DNA of 33,692 nt from a virus. The notes under the pieces are model-generated. The model saw only the letters and a list, made by a program, of their open reading frames with translations, had not been told where the DNA came from and made no database searches. Numbering within the stretch: position 1 is the first letter of the stretch; each line of letters opens with the position of its first letter. Below, in pieces: positions 28,530 through 33,692 of this stretch. The position numbers were made by a program, and so were the translations under genes. The DNA lies in IMG/VR virus record IMGVR_UViG_3300005913_000035, positions 1-33,692 of that record. One strand, 5' to 3'.

Positions 28530-29189
28530 TTATTTAGTCATTAGTGATATTAATACATCACGCATCCACTGATGATGAGAATGATCAAAAGGAGAATCAA
28601 GATCAGCAGACTTATAAGAAAAGTAAGCGGACATAGCTGCACAATTAGCAGAACTAGCAGCAGACAATCTAATAGTCTCGTAGGATCTATAAGCAGAGGT
28701 TGCAGAAAAATAAGCACACTCAGCAGAGTAATCAGGGCTAGACACACGGGCAGACCTAGAAATACACTTAGCGGTATATGTAGCACGATCATAATCAATT
28801 ACTTCACCTAGCCGTATATCATTACACTCTTGAACAAGCTTCTTTCTTTCTTCACTTACATTATTATTTAGTCAGTGTTCTGGATCACACAAAATAGTGC
28901 GGTGTCGTTCCCTATATAAATCCCAAGTATATGTGTTGGTTGGGATTGCCTCAAGTAATTGGAGTGGGAAGATCAAAGCTTCTTCTTTAGGTAATCAGTC
29001 GAATATCGCCTCTGATATTTTAACTATCCATGCTGGTAGTTCCATTGTTTCTACTGCTGTTTCTAGTGTTTTATCTTTTGTTTGTACCATACCTCTATAG
29101 AAAGATCAAGTGTCTTGATGCTCTTTAGCAATTGCCAAGAATTTATCTTTTGTTTCTTGATCTCGTGTGGTGTAATCTTTTTTAGTCAT
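28530..29189 (-). CDS. Conserved phage-type protein with Ala/Ser-rich repeat tail
   Basis: This 219-residue protein has a first half that resembles a class often seen in phage genomes, with YRGMVQTKDKTLETAVETME, then LPAWIVKISEAIFDGLPKEE and FPLQLLEAIPTNTY. The second half (about 145-200) is an imperfect repeat of (S/A)A-x-x-AYFSA units (SAECAYFSATSAYRSYETIR and onward), probably stacked helices, ending in HSHHQWMRDVLISLM. The repeat region is written with unusually many GCT/TCT codons and has no TGA. It is the first full-size gene after the promoter at 29311-29339. The function is unknown. Confidence 0.65.
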
Positions 29190-29192
29190 GTG

Positions 29193-29208
29193 TGTGTAGA
29201 ATTAGTAA
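29193..29208 (-). promoter_or_regulatory. Shared 16-base leader, copy 3
   Basis: TTACTAATTCTACACA on the minus strand, three bases from the ATG at 29189. It lies in a leader of about 115 bases after the promoter at 29311-29339. Confidence 0.6.
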
Positions 29209-29236
29209 TAAATATTTAGTCTGACTAACTGAGTGT

Positions 29237-29296
29237 CTAGCACCGTATTAGCTGGTCAGATGTATCAGGGTATGTCGTGCTGGGTAGCTCCTCCAT
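29237..29296 (-). CDS. Possible leader peptide
   Basis: A 19-residue frame (MEELPSTTYPDTSDQLIRC, then TAG) starts about eight bases after the predicted transcription start of the 29311-29339 promoter. A weak stem of AGCAC with GTGCT spans it. It contains no TGA. It may be a regulatory upstream frame for the Ala/Ser-repeat gene or chance; no coding statistics could be applied to so short a frame. Confidence 0.3.
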   Translation of the reverse strand: MEELPSTTYPDTSDQLIRC

Positions 29297-29310
29297 AACT
29301 TGATGTTCTT

Positions 29311-29339
29311 ATTATATATAAAAGAAGTACAAAAAGCAA
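29311..29339 (-). promoter_or_regulatory. Sigma70-like promoter for the recombination/SSB block
   Basis: TTGCTT (29334-29339) and TATAAT (29311-29316), with a 17-base spacer. The -35 box and flanking bases match the promoter at 26389-26417. It lies just downstream of the HTH-like gene, which may regulate it. Confidence 0.7.
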
Positions 29340-29356
29340 ATCTTTATTCTTGACAT

Positions 29357-29551
29357 TTATAATATGATATTTGTGTATCATCAGTCAGTGAATAACTTAA
29401 GCGTCTTATCAAGGCAGTTACCTCTCTCTAACACTAATTTCAAAGTTACTGGACTTATTAGCAATTTCTTAGCTAATTTGTTTCTTGATATGTCTCCGTA
29501 TCTCTCTCGTGTCTGTATGTTGAATTGATCTATATCTAAGTTGTGTACCAT
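29357..29551 (-). CDS. Small HTH-like regulator candidate
   Basis: This 64-residue basic protein has residues 20-45 that read like a helix-turn-helix (SRNKLAKKLLISPVTLKLVL). This is followed by ERGNCLDKTLKLFTDGGYTN, whose GG is TGA TGA. Size and charge fit a Cro- or Arc-sized regulator. It lies between two strong promoters, one driving its own message (29886-29914) and one immediately downstream (29311-29339), the usual position of a phage control gene. The HTH call is by eye and could be wrong; an alternative is a small replication accessory. Confidence 0.55.
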
Positions 29552-29556
29552 GTGTT

Positions 29557-29859
29557 TTAATAAATTGGTAATAAAGAGTTCTCATTAAAGTAGTTTATTT
29601 TCTCTTGTGCTGTCATTCAACACATAGCAATATATCGTGATTTTGGTAGGAACTCTACTGGGTTATTCCAATCTACAAACTCCATTAGTCCAGAATCTTT
29701 AGAGAATAGTTCGTGATATGAATCATACGATCATCAGTATATTTGAAATAATCAAAACTTATTAAGCAAATCTACTTTTATATTTATCTCGTCTCGTGGT
29801 TTCCATCACATCTCTATACATTTATTGAGTGTTTGTTGTAGTTTTATTTTATCGAGCAT
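29557..29859 (-). CDS. Small protein under the consensus promoter, unknown function
   Basis: This 100-residue protein begins MLDKIKLQQTLNKCIEMGWK about 20 bases downstream of the predicted start of a perfect consensus promoter. It has a WKPRDEINI segment, an aromatic middle with TGA TGA (IYGGSYDSYHELFSK) and ends NSLLPIY. It is mixed alpha/beta, without membrane helix or motif. Expressed from the strongest promoter seen in the window and paired with the HTH-like gene, it is probably an early host-takeover or control protein. No family is recognised. Confidence 0.6.
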
Positions 29860-29885
29860 AGGTAGGTATTAGTAAGTAATAGTTT

Positions 29886-29914
29886 ATTATAGTGATGGTG
29901 TTGTTTTTTGTCAA
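29886..29914 (-). promoter_or_regulatory. Perfect consensus sigma70 promoter
   Basis: TTGACA (29909-29914), 17-base spacer, TATAAT (29886-29891), reading leftwards. The predicted start lies near 29879, 20 bases before the ATG at 29859. It sits in the gap after the DnaB stop and indicates use of the host housekeeping polymerase. Confidence 0.85.
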
Positions 29915-29938
29915 ACTTTATGGATTGACTTGTGATAA

Positions 29939-31198
29939 TTATTTACTCTGACTAGCTAGTTTCCCTGTTATTTTTGCACCACTCACATGGTATGTATAAG
30001 ATCACAATCATCATCATGATCTATTTTTCAATATATCAATCTCAATTCACGTTATCTTACTATTTCCATCTTCTTCTTTGTTTAATGAAAATACATTGTC
30101 TGCATCTTGTTCCAATTCTCAGCAGTCTTTTAAGTGTTCTAGTCCTATACTACCACTCTTAGCTCACTCCCTTGATACTTGTGCCAATGCTATTATATGG
30201 ATTCATAGCTCATTGCATAGTCTTTTCATTCTATTTGATATTTTGCCGATCTCATACGCCCTATTCTGTGGCTTCTCTGAGGTTGTGGCGAGCTGTATGT
30301 AATCTATTATTATAACCTTTATGTTATCACGATGATAGGCTGTATATATCTTGTGATAAATTGTGTAGTCGATAAGTGATGCGTCTGATATATCTAAGTA
30401 CTCTGGTATATAAGCGTAGTCATCTACTCAGCTCTTAGCGATCATATCCATTATCTGTATGCCCTTCTTGCTCTCAAAATGGTACGGAGCTATTCAGTAT
30501 CTGATAGACAGAAACCTTTGTAGTACTTCTTCTTTTGACATCTCACCGCTAAGCATCAAAGACTTAATTCATTGATCCATCAGGTTACTCATTATGTTAA
30601 CCGCTGTGAGTGTCTTTCCTACTCAAGGTCTAGCCATTATAATGGTTAGCTTTCAAGGCTTTAATCAAAATGTCTTAGAGTCTATCTCCTTGTATCCAAA
30701 CAATCATATCCTATTCTCTACTGTCCCTGCTTTCTCTAGTAGGTTATTAAGTGATTCCTCAATAGATAGATCGGTACTGGATTGATACATTAGCTCTCAT
30801 ATCTTGTTATATGATACACTCATTATATCATCAACCTTATCTAAGGTTCACAGCTCTATCATAGATCATAGCTTCTTGATCTCCCTTAGTTGTCGGATCT
30901 CCTTAAGTTTTTGAACATAATCTGATAGTCAATGTGTTCACCATACCTTAACTGATATACTTAGAATAGACTCTTGATAGTCAGCTCACAACTCCGCCAC
31001 TAACATCGTTATATCAATTGTCTTCCTTAGACTCATAAGCTTAGTAATCGTAGAATAGATAATCTTATTCCTACTACTAGTGAAGTAATGATCTTTTATA
31101 TCAGCTTGATATATAGAGTCAGGTGACTGTATAATACAAGATAGTACAGATTCTTCTACTTCCATATTCACTATTTGTTTGTTTATTTCGTTGATCAT
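29939..31198 (-). CDS. dnaB: Replicative DNA helicase DnaB
   Basis: This 419-residue protein has an N-terminal helical domain (1-100) as in DnaB and a RecA-type C-terminal domain. That domain has Walker A ARPGVGKT (residues 189-196, first glycine TGA), Walker B VIIIDYIQL (D299), ALAQVSREG, the conserved LKDCGELEQDADNV and KNRSGGGLG near the end. It unwinds DNA at the phage fork and is loaded by the overlapping upstream initiator protein. No separate primase or polymerase is present, so host enzymes are probably used. Its ATG lies within a TGA glycine codon of the initiator gene (16-base overlap). Length and motif order are normal. Confidence 0.95.
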
Positions 31199-31899
31199 GA
31201 GTCAAAGATAGAAAGTAAATCAGGGTTTATGTCGTTCTTATTGTTTGTCTTTGGTTTTTTCTCTCCCTTAAGTCGGTTCTTAGCAGTAAAGTACAGACTA
31301 GTGTATGATGTATTCTTGGCATAGTTTTCTATTGAGTCATACACTCAATCTAATATCACCTGCGTCCATCACTCATCTAATAACTTATCATTATCAATCA
31401 CACTAATAAATAAATTAGATAGTCACTTCTTTCTCTTAACTATTCTATACTTATCTATCCTAACCTTATCTATACTACCCTCTACTACGCCGTCCTTTGG
31501 TTGTCCATGGGACGTCCCACTATATCATATTCACATACTCTTCTTTCTATCAGCTCTTTGTTTAGGCTCTAGAAGCTCTATTCAAGGCATTACCTGTAGT
31601 AGCAGTTCTCTATATAAGCTATTAATCTTTCTGTCTGCACGCAACATATTGTGCTCGTTCCAGTCCATTATATATGATACTAAGTCCTCATTCAGAATCT
31701 TAACAAAACCCTTAGCTTGCAAGACCCTAATATTATCCTCACTAGATCACACTAGTCTCATAACACTAAACGCCTCACATACTCAATCATCATCAGAACC
31801 CATACAAAGATGGAAGTATAATGCTTGTGTTTCTGAGGGCATTTTAAGAAACCTTGCTGAATTAATTACATTGTTACTTATCATTCTACGTCTAGACAT
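31183..31899 (-). CDS. Phage replication initiator / replisome organiser
   Basis: This 238-residue protein has an N-terminus with the replication-organiser pattern: MISNNVINSARFLKMPSETQ, ALYFHLCMGSDDDGV and then VLQAKGFVKI ... YIMDWNEHNMLRADRK. This corresponds to a winged-helix origin-binding domain. The middle is a basic linker; the C-terminal part (about 175-225) resembles a DnaB-loader-type helical region. It directly overlaps dnaB, as initiator-helicase pairs do. The end reads TGA TCA ACG AAA TAA, with the dnaB ATG inside the TGA. Upstream lie a strong promoter and an intrinsic terminator, suggesting attenuation. The origin itself may lie within this gene or upstream of it but is not identified. 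Confidence 0.8.
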
Positions 31900-31925
31900 T
31901 AAGATGTTGTTGTAAAATTAATAAA

Positions 31926-31959
31926 GAAAAAAACTACTTGCGGGTGGTGTGCAAGTAGT
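31926..31959 (-). terminator. Intrinsic terminator in the leader of the replication operon
   Basis: ACTACTTGC (31933-31941) and GCAAGTAGT (31951-31959) form a perfect nine-pair stem. On the minus strand it is followed by a run of seven T. It lies between the promoter at 31977-32005 and the initiator ATG at 31899, so transcripts from that promoter must pass it. Confidence 0.85.
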
Positions 31960-31976
31960 CTAGTCGTATGAGTGTT

Positions 31977-32005
31977 ATTATACCGCACCCTTCCATAATA
32001 GACAA
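31977..32005 (-). promoter_or_regulatory. Sigma70-like promoter in front of the replication operon
   Basis: TTGTCT (32000-32005), 17-base spacer, TATAAT (31977-31982). The predicted start near 31970 is about 71 bases before the initiator ATG and only about 11 bases before the terminator stem. Confidence 0.75.
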
Positions 32006-32061
32006 GTACAGTACCACCCATACTTTTTTAAGCCAACCCTGATAGGTTAAGCCTTACTTTA

Positions 32062-32089
32062 ATTATAATGATCTTAAATTCAATTGCAA
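32062..32089 (-). promoter_or_regulatory. Possible second promoter upstream of the replication operon
   Basis: TTGCAA (32084-32089), 16-base spacer, TATAAT (32062-32067) on the minus strand, just after the stop of the two-TM gene. The -10 is perfect and the -35 partial. Between it and 31977 lies a T-rich stretch with GGGTGGT, complementary to the loop of the downstream terminator. Confidence 0.4.
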
Positions 32090-32093
32090 GTAA

Positions 32094-32261
32094 CTACATA
32101 GACAATCCAATTATACATAAGAACATTAAGATCAACGAAACACCTGTACATATTCTTAGCCACTTTGGCATTGTTTCCCGTCAACCGAACATATATATAA
32201 TCCCAAATACCTGTCAAGTAAACATACATATTCCAATAATTCAAAGTATTAGATCTTCCAT
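32094..32261 (-). CDS. Small two-helix membrane protein
   Basis: This 55-residue protein beginning MEDLILGIIGICMFTGQVFG has two membrane helices (about 4-24 and 34-54) joined by a short basic loop (GGRETMPKWLR). Two TGA glycines in the first helix and one in the loop hide it from standard-code gene finding. A longer start at a GTG upstream is possible. It could be an early membrane effector such as a holin-like or superinfection-exclusion factor. The overlapping plus-strand frame of isoleucine codons is its shadow. Confidence 0.6.
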
Positions 32262-32302
32262 AATAATAATTATAATAATAAAATAAGGCAACACAGCCAT
32301 TA

Positions 32303-32335
32303 CTACCAAGTAGGTAGTTTATGGATAGGTTACTT
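32303..32335 (-). promoter_or_regulatory. Conserved AAGTAACCTATC element plus hairpin, copy 3
   Basis: AAGTAACCTATC on the minus strand (32324-32335) is followed by a CTACC/GGTAG hairpin (32303-32317). It lies in the gap after the methyltransferase stop and before the two-TM gene, the same arrangement as at 25014 and 25315. Confidence 0.5.
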
Positions 32336-32354
32336 GATAATCAGGAAGTCTGAC

Positions 32355-32990
32355 TTATACAAATAAACTTACGGTCGTAGTTTCTAACCTTTTATTGATT
32401 ATGTCTATATACTTAGGCTCTTTCTCTATTAAGATACAATCTCTGCCTAGTTCTTTACAAGCTACTCAAGTAGTTCAAGATCAAGAAAAGCAGTCTAATA
32501 TAATGTCTCATTTATTACTATAATCGTTTATTATGTTCTTCATTAACCTTACTGGTTTCTGTGTTGGGTGTAGTCTTTGATCTCAGTCATTTATAAATCA
32601 TTGTTGAACAATAAAGTATTTATTTACAGACTTTTTAGGTATATTTGTTCGTGCAAGTTCACATTTACCAAAGGGGTTGTCAAAAGCTATCTCTCAAACC
32701 TTATCCCGAACAATCCAATGTCAGTTTACTGGAAGCTTGTCAGTAAAAAAGTTTCATCAAAATATAACAACATTTTTTCACACCCTTAAAATTTCTTCAA
32801 AGTATTCTTTACTGGGTGTAAACTTATCCCAATCATCTATATAGTGTCTGTCTGTCTTGCTTGATCAAAATCATCATACTCATTTCCAAGCATCTATCCC
32901 ATAAGGTGGATCAGTAAGAATCAGATCAACACTGTTGTCATCCATACCCCTCATTACTTCAAGACAGTCTCATTGTATTACCTGTATCAT
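32355..32990 (-). CDS. Beta-class DNA methyltransferase (N6-adenine or N4-cytosine)
   Basis: This 211-residue protein has motif IV, TDPPYG (D27-Y30), preceding motif I, DCFSGSGTTG (FSGSG at 168-172). A HPTQKP block (141-146) lies before motif I and IEKEPKYIDI after it. This order is that of beta-class amino-methyltransferases. The three motif I glycines are all TGA, which fixes UGA=Gly beyond doubt. No cognate restriction enzyme is seen, so it is probably an orphan enzyme protecting phage DNA or modifying regulatory sites. The target-recognition region is short. The DPPY tetrad favours adenine as the substrate. Confidence 0.92.
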
Positions 32991-33013
32991 TTGTTTTTAT
33001 AAATATAATAAAA

Positions 33014-33271
33014 TTATTTGACCCAGACTCAATCCTTATAATAGTACTCATTGTCACCCCAATCTAATATTTCGCTTATCTCACGCTTAAACTCTGGCGT
33101 CAAACATTTAGTATTTAGCTTAAGTAGACGGCTAAGCTGCTCAACTGGTGTGTCGTTATAAAAGAACCTATGTATATTGACGTGTGCTTTGTCTGGTAGT
33201 ACTAGTTTATTTACTCGCTCATTGCTTCCTCATTTACTTTTAGGTACGAGGTGGTGGATACTTGTTTTCAT
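33014..33271 (-). CDS. Small HNH-like protein
   Basis: This 85-residue protein begins MKTSIHHLVPKSKGGSNERV and continues VLPDKAHVNIHRFF, the H-H-x-x-P-x-S-x-GG ... N ... H pattern of HNH-type proteins. The first glycine of GG is TGA. The C-terminal half is helical and acidic. The pattern is also seen in the plus-strand gene at 18498-18989. It lies directly upstream of the methyltransferase (23-base gap), which could indicate a linked nuclease-methylase function, but the HNH call is from a short motif only. Confidence 0.55.
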
Positions 33272-33298
33272 AGGTTGGTATAAAATAATAAAGTCAGA

Positions 33299-33454
33299 TT
33301 ACTTGATATTCATTACTATGTCAATCATATGCATACTTATTCAAGATATATCATTATATAGTTCATTGCTCATACTATCCTCGTAGGTAACTCTAAACTT
33401 CATCAATAACGATTGAAGCAACTTTATTTCTTCTACAGTCATTTGATCGTTCAT
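33299..33454 (-). CDS. Very small helical protein, unknown function
   Basis: This 51-residue protein begins MNDQMTVEEIKLLQSLLMKF and is entirely helical and Met-rich. It has one TGA glycine (residue 38), which a standard-code reading would take as a stop, leaving 37 residues. It fits tightly between its neighbours in the same orientation (10 and 27 base gaps). No family is recognised. Confidence 0.5.
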
Positions 33455-33464
33455 AATATAATAA

Positions 33465-33692
33465 TTAACGTGATAAATTAGAATTTTGACCATATCTCTT
33501 AACAGAGAATAATGTCTCTGGGCTAGTATGTATAGCTAACAACTCATCAAGCCTCTGACGATCTTTAGCTACAAGTCTAGTTGCACCCTTACTCATCATA
33601 TAAGATCAGTCGTTATGGTATATAGTTCGTTTATTGCATGTGAATATTCAAGGACTCACAAACTTCATAGTAAATCTGTAGTTAGTTTTCAT
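33465..33692 (-). CDS. Small basic protein at the window edge, possibly truncated
   Basis: A 75-residue frame begins with an ATG formed by the last three bases of the window (MKTNYRFTMKFVSPGIFTCN) and ends at TAA 33465-33467. Because the ATG coincides with the edge, it may be the true start or an internal methionine of a longer protein. It is basic, with KGATRLVAKDRQRLDELLAI near the middle, and contains two TGA glycines. No family is recognised. It is the first visible gene of the minus arm, so the promoter is outside the window. Confidence 0.5.

Noticed and set aside
29190-29310. tRNA or structured RNA in the leader before the Ala/Ser-repeat gene
   Set aside because: No acceptor stem, T-loop consensus or anticodon arm can be found. 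Only a weak five-pair stem exists. No tRNA, including a suppressor-type tRNA-Gly(UCA), was seen anywhere in the window.
29350-29380. Plus-strand promoter TTGACA with nearby TATAAT
   Set aside because: The TATAAT is only a few bases from TTGACA, and at 17 bases the sequence is GTGTAT; no plus-strand gene follows.
32068-32286. Plus-strand frame ending in an isoleucine run
   Set aside because: It is the complement of the two-TM minus-strand gene and a TAA/ATT repeat; neighbours on this side are all minus-strand.
1-33692. Complete circular genome
   Set aside because: No terminal repeat is visible between the two window ends. The left gene lacks its N-terminus and the right gene starts exactly at the edge, so some sequence between them is missing.

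Overview
The window is most of a podovirus-like phage genome whose host reads UGA as glycine (translation table 25, the code of Absconditabacteria/SR1 and Gracilibacteria). Read with the standard code it breaks into dozens of fragments. Read with TGA=Gly it resolves into about 41 tightly packed genes that end only in TAA or TAG. The reassignment can be read directly from invariant glycines: both Walker A glycines of the large terminase, the three motif I glycines of the methyltransferase, and the DnaQ-type exonuclease motif are written TGA, while TGG still encodes tryptophan.

Layout. Positions 2-20864 lie on the plus strand and carry virion and lysis genes. In order these are a beta-propeller nozzle/stabilisation-like protein (5' end cut by the window edge), a fibre-like protein, a lysozyme-domain internal virion protein, a 984-residue internal protein ending in an ADP-ribosyltransferase-like domain, large terminase, portal, a small protein, scaffold, major capsid protein, a small protein, a long tail fibre, a SPRY-domain fibre protein, a small acidic protein, a DUF1353 protein, a holin-like protein, an HNH-like protein, a DEDDh exonuclease, a membrane-anchored protein and a papain-like protein. 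No tail tube, sheath or tape measure is seen, which fits a short-tailed phage.

Positions 33692-20961 lie on the minus strand and carry early, replication and accessory genes. In transcription order these are small proteins, an HNH-like protein, a beta-class DNA methyltransferase, a two-TM protein, a replication initiator, DnaB helicase, a small unknown protein, an HTH-like regulator, an Ala/Ser-repeat protein, ERF annealase, YqaJ exonuclease, a DUF3127-type SSB, secreted proteins, a secreted lysozyme with a spanin-like partner, a MazG-like protein, NinG and several small unknowns. The two arms converge on a bidirectional terminator at about 20870-20931.

Regulation. Minus-strand genes have recognisable sigma70-like promoters: one perfect consensus at 29886-29914, TTGCTT-17-TATAAT/TATACT at 29311 and 26389, and TTGTCT-17-TATAAT at 31977. 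The last is followed within about a dozen bases of the predicted start by a perfect intrinsic terminator, ahead of the replication operon. Almost no gene has a Shine-Dalgarno sequence.

Most striking observation. At five gene junctions the next gene's start forms an ATGA overlap whose TGA is a sense Gly codon of the upstream gene. The real TAA/TAG lies only one to four codons further on. These look like fossils of standard-code ATGA stop-start overlaps from before the phage adopted UGA=Gly. In contrast, the major capsid gene and a 403-codon block of the tail fibre contain no TGA at all, although they carry 37 and 36 glycines.
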